A DNA stretch of 64,000 nt. It comes from Methylovulum miyakonense HT12 (GTDB lineage Bacteria; Pseudomonadota; Gammaproteobacteria; Methylococcales; Methylomonadaceae). The stretch lies in contig NZ_KB913025.1 of NCBI RefSeq assembly GCF_000384075.1, forward strand, positions 312,238 to 376,237, read 5' to 3'. Shown here in pieces: positions 25,531 through 33,542 of the stretch (position 1 is the first letter of the stretch; every line of letters starts with the position of its first letter). The position numbers were made by a program, and so were the translations under genes. The notes under the pieces are model-generated. The model was not told where the DNA came from and ran no database searches. It saw nothing but the letters and a program-made list of their open reading frames with translations.

Positions 25531-26226
25531 CTACTTTTGCCAATGCACGAAATGGTGTAGCGGACACTGTTCATCCCTTAAGCTAATCACAGGCCAATCC
25601 GCGGTTTGCGCGGACACCGCCAGTTTCTCATCGGGATCCACGGCCACAGGATGCTCAACCCGTTGCAATAAGGGCAAGTCATTATGCGAATCGCTGTAAA
25701 ACCAGCTGCCTTGCAACGTTTCACCTGACTCTTTTAACCAAGCCTCCAGATGGGTGATTTTGCCTGCCTGGAAACACGGCACACCAGTAAATTTCCCGGT
25801 ATATCTGCCATCCACCATTTCCGGAGTCGTCGCCAGTAGGTTGCTGATACCATACAACTTAACTATCGGTTCGGTGACGAAACGGTTAGTGGCGGTGATC
25901 ACCAGCAAGGTATCACCACGGGCTTTATGCCTGTTAACCAGACGTTGTGCGGGCTTTAGCAGTATCGGCGTGATGATCTCGCGGATAAACTGCTCGCGCC
26001 ATTGATAAAGTTGCGCGGGGTCATGTTCCGCCAGAGGTTTTAGGGAAAAGCCCAAAAACTCGACGATATCCAGCGTGCCTTGCTTATATTGTTCATAAAA
26101 CCGCGCATTGGCTGCTTCATACTGGCCTTTATCGACCACACCATGGTCAACCAAAAACTGCCCCCATAAATAATCGCTATCATCGCCTATCAAGGTGTTG
26201 TCTAAATCAAAAATCGCTAAACTCAT
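25531..26226 (-). CDS. HAD superfamily phosphatase, SerB-like subfamily IB
   Basis: 231 residues. Motif I is FDLDNTLI with the nucleophile and acid aspartates, motif II VITATNRFV, motif III lysine in QAGKITHLEAW, and motif IV WFYSDSHNDLPLL. The cap domain lies between motifs I and II. The subfamily includes phosphoserine phosphatases and other small-metabolite phosphatases; the substrate is not predictable. It starts at an ATG after TAACTATG-type sequence and is convergent with the TusA-like gene. Confidence 0.88.
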   Translation of the reverse strand: MSLAIFDLDNTLIGDDSDYLWGQFLVDHGVVDKGQYEAANARFYEQYKQGTLDIVEFLGFSLKPLAEHDPAQLYQWREQFIREIITPILLKPAQRLVNRHKARGDTLLVITATNRFVTEPIVKLYGISNLLATTPEMVDGRYTGKFTGVPCFQAGKITHLEAWLKESGETLQGSWFYSDSHNDLPLLQRVEHPVAVDPDEKLAVSAQTADWPVISLRDEQCPLHHFVHWQK

Positions 26227-26452
26227 AGTTATCCTGTTAAAAATAAGGCCATCACCTGCTGATGGGCCTGGAATCTACTGTCTATGGGAAAACCCTTAGA
26301 ACGTATGAAATGTACCATCAAAAGGGTGGCACACTATAGCTTCTGCACTTTTTTTATGGAACAATGGCTTAATTACAAACTACCTTGCCCGCCCGCACAC
26401 CCTCACAGGCCAATGACGATAACGGCAAGGTAAAAAAATGACAGGTTTTAAC

Positions 26453-26986
26453 ATGATAGACTCTAAAGGATACCGGCCCAATGTCGGGATCATCCTTTGC
26501 AATGACGAGGGTCGCGTGTTTTGGGCAAAACGGATGGGCGTGGACGCATGGCAGTTCCCGCAAGGCGGAATCAATGAAAATGAAGACCCAGAAAATGCGA
26601 TGTATCGGGAATTGTGGGAAGAAACCGGGCTACAAAAACAACACGTACAAATTTTAGGACGCACCCGTTACTGGTTACGGTACCAGCTACCCGAACGCTA
26701 TATCCGTAAGAATTCGCTACCGTTATGTATCGGCCAAAAGCAAATATGGTATATGCTGCGTTTGCTGGCCACCGATGCCAATGTGCGCTTTGACCACAGC
26801 CCTAAACCGGAATTTGACAGCTGGCGTTGGGTGGACTATTGGGAACCGCTCAACGATGTCGTCTACTTCAAACGAAAAGTGTACCAAAAAGCGATGACCG
26901 AACTGGGTGTCATCCTGACCACCCAAGGCATTCCGGTTAACGCGTCCGGGTATTTGTCCAAACAAAACAACAACGCTAAAGCATAA
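26453..26986 (+). CDS. rppH: RNA pyrophosphohydrolase RppH
   Basis: 177 residues. Removes pyrophosphate from the 5' end of mRNAs and so triggers RNase E decay. The Nudix box is [20 protein letters not shown] then TGL, and the protein begins [20 protein letters not shown] as in other RppH. An ATG five codons upstream (26438) has AAGG before it and cannot be excluded. [10 protein letters not shown] and [14 protein letters not shown] are conserved. A GGGGTCAC/GTGACCCC hairpin follows the stop. Confidence 0.95.
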   Translation: MIDSKGYRPNVGIILCNDEGRVFWAKRMGVDAWQFPQGGINENEDPENAMYRELWEETGLQKQHVQILGRTRYWLRYQLPERYIRKNSLPLCIGQKQIWYMLRLLATDANVRFDHSPKPEFDSWRWVDYWEPLNDVVYFKRKVYQKAMTELGVILTTQGIPVNASGYLSKQNNNAKA

Positions 26987-26988
26987 GT

Positions 26989-27022
26989 GGGGTCACTCCG
27001 CGCCTAATGTCCCCGTGACCCC
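26989..27022 (+). terminator. Hairpin after rppH
   Basis: GGGGTCAC (26989-26996) and GTGACCCC (27015-27022) form an 8-bp stem. There is no strong U-run, so it may end transcription weakly or stabilise the 3' end. From here to 27290 nothing else is recognisable apart from a second GC-rich hairpin near 27053-27071. Confidence 0.45.
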
Positions 27023-27289
27023 ATGCCGGAATCCCCTTAAAAATATTAAATCCCCCTGGCCTAGCCGGGGGATAGGCCAATCCCTCCGAACCACCCAGGT
27101 TATTTTTCATATCCCTTCCTAACCGTCAGCGTAATTAGCGATTAGGCTATAGCAAATAGGCATTATAATCTTTGCACCCGCCCTATCTCCGGACAGCAGA
27201 AGCCATGCAAATGGACAGTTGCTGCAAAAAACCAGCCACTTACCGATAAACGTTGAAGCCATCATATCGCCCTTATCCTGAAAGCAGGT

Positions 27290-27607
27290 ACCAGGTGCGC
27301 CACCGACTTGGTCGCCCGCTTCGGCGGCGAAGAGTTCGCGATCGTTTTGCCCAACACCGATGCTGCCGGGGCCGAAATGGTGGTCCAAAAAATCCAAACC
27401 CGCTTGCAAAAACTACGTATCCCCCATACAAGCTCCAGCACACCTGGTTATGTGACCGTCAGCATGGGTGTCACCACCCAAATCCCCGAAACAGGAAGTT
27501 CAACGGACAGTTTGTTGCAGCTCGCCGACCAATTGCTGTATCAGGCTAAGCAGCAAGGGCGGAATACTTATAGGATTAAGGTCTTGGACGAAACTCCAAA
27601 ACCTTAG
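27290..27607 (+). pseudogene. C-terminal fragment of a GGDEF diguanylate cyclase domain
   Basis: The frame reads TDLVARFGGEEFAIVLPNTD, then VTVSMGVTTQIPETG, ADQLLYQAKQQGRNTYRIKV, and ends about 10 residues later. These are the second half of a GGDEF domain: active-site GGEEF, the central strand and the terminal AD-x-LLYQAK-x-GRN. The first half (the D-x-D-x-F-K and N-D-x-x-GH motifs) and any sensor are missing, and the sequence upstream of 27290 is out of frame or unrelated. Without the metal-binding first half it cannot be an active cyclase. Confidence 0.8.
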
Positions 27608-27748
27608 AAACATCCTTTGGTCCGTAGCATTATTTCACAAGAGGTGGATTATCTTGGCAGACGCGGTCTTGAAGTACTCGCAATGCTTTCTAACCACCAT
27701 TCGCAATAGGCAACATGAAGATTTGAAATGCCACGTTGGATTTTAGAT

Positions 27749-28072
27749 TTAGAGTAGTTTTTCAAGGTTTTCCCTCAATAGCGGCAGCCGATTTTCAATA
27801 ACAATCCAAATCTGCGGCAAGTCCAAACCTAAGTAGTTGTGAACCAAGATATTTCTGAATCCTGAAATAGCTTTCCAATTAATTTCAGGATGTTCTGCTT
27901 TTAGCTCATCGGACAATTTTTGCGTAGATTCTGAAAGTGTTTGTAAATTTCTAATGACCGCATCTTGCACCATAGTCGAGTTCATGAACACAAATGAGTC
28001 GTTCTGCGTGTATTCGTCGATCCGGTCAATGCAGTCAATGATATGTTCAATATAAATGCGGTCATTTTTCAT
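27749..28072 (-). CDS. hepT: HepT-like ribonuclease toxin (DUF86)
   Basis: 107 residues, all helical. The HEPN catalytic motif R-x4-H-x-Y is visible as RNILVHNY near residue 72. In MntA/HepT modules the toxin cleaves RNA and is silenced when the partner nucleotidyltransferase attaches AMP to the tyrosine. It overlaps the MntA-like gene by 4 bp, with the antitoxin gene first, as is usual. Confidence 0.9.
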   Translation of the reverse strand: MKNDRIYIEHIIDCIDRIDEYTQNDSFVFMNSTMVQDAVIRNLQTLSESTQKLSDELKAEHPEINWKAISGFRNILVHNYLGLDLPQIWIVIENRLPLLRENLEKLL

Positions 28073-28353
28073 AATGGCTGCGCTTCTTTCAAAATTTGGG
28101 AAGAAATACCCGGATGTAGTGCATTTTGGGTGACTAAATCCACTTTTCGTTGCAGTAAGGCTTGTAGATCCATTAGCAACTCACCCAAATCAAACAAGTC
28201 GCGGCCTTGTTCAAGTTCTACCAAAAAGTCCACATCGCTATTGTCGGTGACATCCCCCCGTACCATTGAACCAAACAAGCTAATGGATTTAACGCCATGC
28301 TGTTTGGCTAGGCCTAAAATTGCGGTTTTGTTGCGGCTGATGAGCGGGTTCAT
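28069..28353 (-). CDS. mntA: MntA-like minimal nucleotidyltransferase antitoxin
   Basis: 94 residues. The polymerase-beta-type signature G-S-x10-D-x-D is seen as SLFGSMVRGDVTDNSDVDFL. This is the catalytic core of the antitoxin that adenylylates HepT. It is translationally coupled to hepT. The island also contains a VapBC pair immediately beyond the next small gene. Confidence 0.9.
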   Translation of the reverse strand: MNPLISRNKTAILGLAKQHGVKSISLFGSMVRGDVTDNSDVDFLVELEQGRDLFDLGELLMDLQALLQRKVDLVTQNALHPGISSQILKEAQPL

Positions 28354-28396
28354 ATTGATACCTCGATTATCTCTTTAGCGATTGATACGGTCAGCT

Positions 28397-28582
28397 TTAC
28401 TTCATATTTTGTCCCGCAGTTTCGGCAAGTGACGGGGAATGTCGGTTTATATCCAGCAGGACGTTTGCGGGCGCATTTTCCAGTGTGTATTCGTTCAACA
28501 AACAATCGCCGCCTTTGCTTTGGAATTCATTCAATTCGCCACATTTTGGGCAAGGCACATAAACAGAGTCGAACATTCCCAT
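28397..28582 (-). CDS. Small protein with a CxxC motif
   Basis: 61 residues from the ATG at 28582 (a GTG three codons upstream is possible). MGMFDSVYVPCPKCGELNEF carries one CPxCG pair; a further cysteine follows in GGDC. Phage and accessory-region proteins of this look (GMFD...CPKCG...QSK-G-GDC) exist, but their role is not known to me. It stands between the MntA/HepT and VapBC pairs. The coding assignment rests on the motif and a moderate start context. Confidence 0.6.
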   Translation of the reverse strand: MGMFDSVYVPCPKCGELNEFQSKGGDCLLNEYTLENAPANVLLDINRHSPSLAETAGQNMK

Positions 28583-28626
28583 AAAATACACCCATTAAAG
28601 TCATCCAATAAATTGATGGCATCTTA

Positions 28627-29004
28627 TCAAGCACATAAAACCAACTCAGGAATAAACCGAAAATCTTTTTGGTTTATCGTGAGTAGCTCAAGCCCATAAA
28701 CTAAAGCGGTCGAGGCAATCAAAGCATCGGCTAAACGTAACCCATGCGAGAGCGAGTATTGTTTTATTAATTGCCGCGCAACGTTGAAAACTTCCGGGGG
28801 CATTTCTAGGTGGTGGAACATCGCCACTATTTTTTCCAGTTTTTGCATTTCTACTTTATTACGTGCGCCTTGGAGCAATTCTAATTCAATGACGGGATTG
28901 ATGAATAGCTGGATGTTCTGGCTATGCAAATCCACAAGTTGCCGACTGCGCCCGTTGACAAAGTCAATCAAAATGCAGGTATCACATAGCACCTGTTTAG
29001 TCAT
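28627..29004 (-). CDS. VapC-like PIN-domain toxin
   Basis: 125 residues. Acidic residues typical of the PIN nuclease site are in LCDTCILIDF at the N-terminus, in the VIELELLQGA segment, and in HGLRLADALIASTAL, followed by LLTINQKDF. VapC toxins cut tRNA or rRNA. The gene overlaps the upstream antitoxin by 8 bp. Confidence 0.9.
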   Translation of the reverse strand: MTKQVLCDTCILIDFVNGRSRQLVDLHSQNIQLFINPVIELELLQGARNKVEMQKLEKIVAMFHHLEMPPEVFNVARQLIKQYSLSHGLRLADALIASTALVYGLELLTINQKDFRFIPELVLCA

Positions 29005-29299
29005 GGCGTTGCCAAGCTTGTTGCCTTAGCTGTTTGGCAAAATTAAGGCTATCGTCAATATCTGCAAAAACTAGATCAGCATTATTTTCTGGTGACTGGA
29101 ATTTCTCACTCGGGGCTTGTGAATGCTGGAATGGGTCGAGTTTCTGGATGCTTAATGTTTCTGGTTGCTCGGTTTCATTGACATAACGGGATAGGATGCT
29201 AAGGACAAACTCCGGCAAGTTTTGCTGCTGTTGTTTTGCCAAGCGCAACAAGGCTTGTTCAAGTTGTGGATCGTGCAAGGTCAGATGAATATCTTGCAT
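28997..29299 (-). CDS. Antitoxin partner of the VapC-like toxin
   Basis: About 100 residues from the ATG at 29299, preceded by GGAG at suitable spacing. The N-terminal part (DIHLTLHDPQLEQALLRLAKQQQQNLPEFVLSIL, split here only in reading) resembles a ribbon-helix-helix DNA-binding fold. The C-terminal half is acidic and polar, as expected for a toxin-binding tail (NADLVFADIDDSLNFAKQLR). Assignment as antitoxin depends mainly on the overlap with the PIN gene. Confidence 0.75.
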   Translation of the reverse strand: MQDIHLTLHDPQLEQALLRLAKQQQQNLPEFVLSILSRYVNETEQPETLSIQKLDPFQHSQAPSEKFQSPENNADLVFADIDDSLNFAKQLRQQAWQRHD

Positions 29300-29327
29300 G
29301 TCAGGTATCTCCAAAAATCCAAGGCAT

Positions 29328-29358
29328 AAAAAAAGGGTACATCACTGTACCCTTTTTT
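29328..29358. terminator. Bidirectional intrinsic terminator
   Basis: GGGTACA-TCAC-TGTACCC with seven A on the left (seven U for minus-strand transcripts) and six T on the right. It lies directly downstream of the transketolase-like gene, which it ends on the minus strand. Confidence 0.88.
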
Positions 29359-29381
29359 GTCACTGCAAGCTAGGTGGTTGC

Positions 29382-31280
29382 TTAGGCAAGCAATTCCTTC
29401 ACTTTCGCCATGATACCAACGGGATCAATGCCTTGGTGCGGGAATTGTTCCCACAAACCGCCGCAACCTTCTTTGTGGGTGGCGATATGGGCAAACTTAG
29501 GTGTCAGTCCGCGTTCCAGCAACCAGGAACCGTAGCGGCTACCCAAACCGGTTTTGCGGTTGAAGGATTCAGCCACCAATACAAACGGTGCTTTGCCGAC
29601 TTTTTGCAGCATGTCTTCGTCGATGGCGCTTAAAGTGGGTTTGTTGATCAAACCAACGTCAATGCCTTCTGCTTTCAAACGTTCTACGGCGTCCAATGCG
29701 CGGTACAAGGTTTCGCCGAAAGCCACGATGTAGCCTGCGGTGCCTTCGCGGATGACTTCGTCTTTACCTGGGACAAACGTGTAATCGCCGCCGAAGAATT
29801 CTTCGCCTTTGTCGTTCAAAATTAATGGCACTTTTGAACGTGTGGAGAACACGAAACGTAGGCCTGGCTCGAAGAAGATTTTGCTGACCACGGCTTTCAT
29901 TTGGTTAGGGTCGGCCGGGAAATACAAGCCCGTTGCGTAAGCGTCATCCAAGCCGTTGTCGGCGAACATGTTGTTCAGACCGAAATGGCAAGTATTGTCC
30001 GCCATGTCGTCGATACCAGAATGTGAGAAATGGCTCAACACGTTGGAGTTGTTCAAACGCGCCATGGTGATTTCTGACATCAACATTTCCAAGAATGCAC
30101 TGAAGGTGCCGAAAATGCCTTGTTTGCCGGCTTCCATACCGAAACCGGCGGCGGCTGAGAAATTGCCGCGTTCCATGATACCGGAAGAGATGAAGCTTTC
30201 TGGGAACGCGGTGTGGATTTTGTGCAAACCACAAGAGCCTTCCAAATCAGAGTCGATCACGCGGACTTTTTCGATACGTTCCGCTTCGCTCATGGTGCTC
30301 ATGACAGCAACAACGGCATCACCGAAGACGTTACGGTTGGCATCCCATTTGTCACTGGAACCCAAGAATTTGTAGTCGTTTTTAGGGGCGACCACGCCGT
30401 TCAGGAAGTCAACCGCAGCAGTGTGGCCACGGTCTTGCAAGTATTCCAAGGCCAATTTGACGGAAATCACGTCATGGCCGTGGGTCGAGCCTTCCAAGCC
30501 TTTAATGCCTGGGCACATGGGGCGGTGGTTGATGATGGCGACCGGGCCTTTCGTGTTGATGGCTTTGCAGATGTTGGCATACAGGCTGTCGAGGTCTTCA
30601 CCGTTGCCTTCCAGCACGGTCAAGCCGTGGCCTTCCAGAGTTTTTGCGGTTGAGCAACCTGGCAAGTAATGTGATGGGTGGCCTGCGATAGTGACGTTGT
30701 TGTCGTCAATAATCAATTTGACGTTCAAGCCTTGGGCGACTGCTAAACGTGCTGCTTCGGCATCGTCACCTTCTTGTTGTGAGCCGTCTGAACCTAAGCA
30801 GAATACGGTTTTGCTAGGGTTAGCCATCGCCACGCCGTTGACATAAGGCCACATGTGGCCCAAACGGCCCGAGCTGAATTTAACGCCGGGTGTGAAGCCC
30901 AATTCTGGATGGCCTGGCAGATGCGAATGCGCGGCGCGGTATTCGGTTAATTTTTCGGCGGGCATAGCGCCGTTCAGCACTGACATCAAATATTGCGTGG
31001 CGACACGGTGTCCGGCTTCGTCAAAGAACGTCGGTACGAAATTATCAGAACCACGGAACAAGGCGTCCATAATCATGACTTCTGGCACGGTGTCGTAAGG
31101 GCCGCCAGTATGGCCGCCCACGCCACGCGCCGCACCGGTAGAGGTGAAGAACACGATAGCATCGCGGCACAATTGGATATTGGCTTGCAGGGCGGCTTTT
31201 TGCTCTGCGGTCAACGTAGGGACGCTAGGGTCTAGCGAAATGCGTTGGTATGCGCCAAGATCAATCGGAAAAGTAGACAT
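29382..31280 (-). CDS. Transketolase-like thiamine-diphosphate enzyme
   Basis: 632 residues from the ATG at 31280. The TPP/Mg2+ motif is GSDGSQQEGDDAEA to IIDDNN (a GDG-x-NN variant with GSDG in place of GDG), the substrate-side histidines are visible in HRVATQYL, GHTGGPYD and HSHLPGHPELG, and the pyrimidine domain includes FSHSGIDDM. The C-terminal transketolase domain ends at GLWEQFPHQGIDPVGIM. It differs from standard TktA in many active-site surroundings (for example GHPELGFTPGVKFSSGRLGH), so it may be a divergent transketolase serving sugar rearrangement in a C1 pathway; this role is inference. It has its own promoter-like region and terminator and stands alone. Confidence 0.85.
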   Translation of the reverse strand: MSTFPIDLGAYQRISLDPSVPTLTAEQKAALQANIQLCRDAIVFFTSTGAARGVGGHTGGPYDTVPEVMIMDALFRGSDNFVPTFFDEAGHRVATQYLMSVLNGAMPAEKLTEYRAAHSHLPGHPELGFTPGVKFSSGRLGHMWPYVNGVAMANPSKTVFCLGSDGSQQEGDDAEAARLAVAQGLNVKLIIDDNNVTIAGHPSHYLPGCSTAKTLEGHGLTVLEGNGEDLDSLYANICKAINTKGPVAIINHRPMCPGIKGLEGSTHGHDVISVKLALEYLQDRGHTAAVDFLNGVVAPKNDYKFLGSSDKWDANRNVFGDAVVAVMSTMSEAERIEKVRVIDSDLEGSCGLHKIHTAFPESFISSGIMERGNFSAAAGFGMEAGKQGIFGTFSAFLEMLMSEITMARLNNSNVLSHFSHSGIDDMADNTCHFGLNNMFADNGLDDAYATGLYFPADPNQMKAVVSKIFFEPGLRFVFSTRSKVPLILNDKGEEFFGGDYTFVPGKDEVIREGTAGYIVAFGETLYRALDAVERLKAEGIDVGLINKPTLSAIDEDMLQKVGKAPFVLVAESFNRKTGLGSRYGSWLLERGLTPKFAHIATHKEGCGGLWEQFPHQGIDPVGIMAKVKELLA

Positions 31281-31415
31281 ATTTTTTCTCGTTTTTAAGG
31301 GTGGATAGGAAGGGTTAATAGTTGTAGAACGGGCATTATCCAATAGATCAGGCCTCCTGAAAAGACAGCCCGTCAGATTACTAAGCCTGTCGACTTTTTA
31401 GTTGCGTCCTAGTTA

Positions 31416-31444
31416 TTTTTATGTATTAGTTGTTTTTTTGTAAA
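31416..31444 (-). promoter_or_regulatory. Sigma-70-like promoter of the transketolase-like gene
   Basis: Read on the minus strand: TTTACA (31439-31444), a 17-bp spacer, then TAAAAA (31416-31421), about 135 bp before the start codon. The long leader that follows ends with AGGAGGCCTGATC. Good -35 and spacing, weak -10. Confidence 0.4.
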
Positions 31445-31567
31445 TAGTGCGTTGCATAATTGGATGCAATCCGTCACGGTTCGTAACATTACTCTTATAG
31501 CGTCAGGGTATGCAAGCGATTTATCAGGCTTTACGGACAATTTACCTAAAGCCTGTTCTGACGCGGT

Positions 31568-32311
31568 TTAGACGTGGTTTTTATGCCAAAATCGGTATTG
31601 TTTCAGCAACAAAAAACCGCCGCAGTATAAGGAAAACAACATGACCAAAGAGCCGATATCAAAGGCCATTTTTGCAAGGGCATGGTCGTGTTGCAACAAA
31701 CCCGATTCATTCAAAATATATTGCCAATCATGAAAGCCATAAGGCGCAGAATGGCCAAAATTTCCACCCAGCAAGGGCAAAACGCCTGCGCGTGCATCAT
31801 TGATATACGGGGCTATATCGAGAAAGTTCTCCCCTACCCACCACAAGGCCACGCTCGCGCCAAACGGGTCACGCGATTTTAGCAACAGCACACCCGCGCA
31901 AACAGACGGCATCAGCAATTGCCCTAACGTCCCGCCTAATGAAGTGATGAAGGCGCCAAATGGCCTAAAAATGATATGCCCGGCTTCGTGGAAAGGCAGG
32001 TTGATGCTGTGCAAAAATGATCCGCCAACGGCATTGCTGGCAATGGACGGGCTAATCAACTGCCAGCTCCAGATAACCAGCCCTATAAAAATAACCAACC
32101 GACCCAACAAATGCAGGCCAGGAACCGGGGTCTCCTGAAACCAGCTAGATTCTTGGTCTTTGCTGAAGGTGATAACCACTGGCTCCAGAGCTGGTTCCGG
32201 GGTAGCGTTGGGCTCCGGGTGATACTTGAAATATTTCGCAAAGATAATGCCACATTGCGGGCAGCTTGGTTGTCCTTCTGGCAATTGATAATCACATTTT
32301 GGGCATTTCAT
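31568..32311 (-). CDS. Zinc-ribbon membrane protein with an HEAGH motif
   Basis: 247 residues from the ATG at 32311. The N-terminus is a zinc ribbon, MKCPKCDYQLPEGQPSCPQC, followed by a Pro-rich linker. Membrane helices are likely at about 69-87, 118-145 and 222-240. HEAGH at 108-112 fits the H-E-x-x-H zinc-protease signature of intramembrane metalloproteases, and a possible third ligand lies in the GENFLDIAPYI segment near 160-170. I do not recognise a named family; M50-like site-2 proteases are the nearest idea. Its start abuts a peptidoglycan-binding pseudogene on the other strand. Confidence 0.7.
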   Translation of the reverse strand: MKCPKCDYQLPEGQPSCPQCGIIFAKYFKYHPEPNATPEPALEPVVITFSKDQESSWFQETPVPGLHLLGRLVIFIGLVIWSWQLISPSIASNAVGGSFLHSINLPFHEAGHIIFRPFGAFITSLGGTLGQLLMPSVCAGVLLLKSRDPFGASVALWWVGENFLDIAPYINDARAGVLPLLGGNFGHSAPYGFHDWQYILNESGLLQHDHALAKMAFDIGSLVMLFSLYCGGFLLLKQYRFWHKNHV

Positions 32312-32332
32312 TACATTCACCAGTAGCTTGGG

Positions 32333-32552
32333 TTGTATCCCGAAGACGATAACAGCATCAAATGGCTGCAACAAGCCTTGAACGATTTGGGCGCAAGCCC
32401 TAAACTGGGCCGATGGCATCAGCGGCCCAGACACCACGCAAGCGGTCAAAAACTTCCAAACCAAAGCAAAACTAGCCGCTGACGGCAAAGTCGGGCCGAT
32501 GACCAAAGCCGCCATCAAACAAGCCTTGGCAAATAAAGGCCAAGGCGGCTAG
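32333..32552 (+). pseudogene. C-terminal remnant of a peptidoglycan-binding domain gene
   Basis: Two frames together give DDNSIKWLQQALNDLGASPKL, then (after a frameshift near 32411) DGISGPDTTQAVKNFQTKAK, LAADGKVGPMTKAAIKQALA and a stop at 32552. This is a PG_binding_1 domain, with two D-G-x-x-G-P-x-T repeats, of the type found in cell-wall hydrolases. There is no upstream catalytic part, so it is a relic. Confidence 0.8.
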
Positions 32553-32610
32553 TATCCACACACGCGCTGGGTAACCCAGCATTATCCAATGCCTACATTC
32601 CCCGTAACTT

Positions 32611-33381
32611 ATGAAAAAACACGCTTGCCTAGCCCTTTTGTTGTTGGCCCCCATCACAGTAACCCATCTTCAAGCGGCTGGCTTTGATTGTGCTAAAGCC
32701 AGCACGGAAGTTGAAAAAATAATCTGCGCTAACCCACAATTATCAACACTTGATGAACAGTTAGGCAAACTCTACCAAGCGGCCAGCAAAACGGCGGCCC
32801 TCAAAAAAGCCCAACAACATTGGTTACGTACGCAGCGGGACACCTGCCACGATGACGTCTGCCTTAGCAAGGCCTACCAACAAAGGATAGCCGAATTGTC
32901 CACCCCCACCGAAAAGGCTTGGACGCTATTCACCGACAAACAACTCGGCATTGCCTTTTCTTATCCTGCACAACGCAAAATCAGCCCACAATGCCATGAC
33001 AGCAAAAACTGCGTGGCTTTGCTTGAACCGGCAATGCCATCACAAACCGATTACCTGATCGCTTTTGAAATATTTGACGGGAATTTAGATCAAATCGCCG
33101 TTGATAAAGCCATCTTCACCAAAAACGGCCAAAACTGGATCGCCCAAGGCCGCTCCGGCGAATATCCTGCCGAACTGATTCAAGGGGATGGCTGGCAAGG
33201 CATCAAAGCCGTTGTCGATTGTGGCGTTTCGGACGAAAATGGCTTCCATGCCGCCGCAGGCGAATGCTTATGGGCGGTGATCAGCAATGGCAAACGTTCA
33301 GTAGTGATTGATACCCAAGGGCTAGTCGGCAATGATGAATTGTCACTACGCACCATACAATCAATACGCTTTCTCAACTGA
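32611..33381 (+). CDS. LprI-like (lysozyme-inhibitor type) secreted protein
   Basis: 256 residues with a signal peptide (KKHACLALLLLAPITVTHLQAA). The N-terminal part is an LprI/DUF1311 domain: FDCAKASTEVEKIICANPQL, LDEQLGKLYQ and QHWLRTQRDTCHDDVCL, with cysteines likely in disulfides. The second half (from about 105) has four further cysteines and no named domain. DUF1311 proteins include inhibitors of lysozyme; the role here is unproven. The ribosome binding site is poor. It is a single gene upstream of purH. Confidence 0.78.
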   Translation: MKKHACLALLLLAPITVTHLQAAGFDCAKASTEVEKIICANPQLSTLDEQLGKLYQAASKTAALKKAQQHWLRTQRDTCHDDVCLSKAYQQRIAELSTPTEKAWTLFTDKQLGIAFSYPAQRKISPQCHDSKNCVALLEPAMPSQTDYLIAFEIFDGNLDQIAVDKAIFTKNGQNWIAQGRSGEYPAELIQGDGWQGIKAVVDCGVSDENGFHAAAGECLWAVISNGKRSVVIDTQGLVGNDELSLRTIQSIRFLN

Positions 33382-33542
33382 TACCCTTAAGCCTATAACT
33401 TTACCCTTCCTTCCATGACCGATTCATTGCTGTTTACATTGAATCAGTCATTGAAGGAACGCCCCCGCCGTTTATAATAGCTTAGCAACCGCTTTAACGT
33501 GGTTTATCCCCATACAAAACCTCTCTTTAAAATAAGGCTTAC

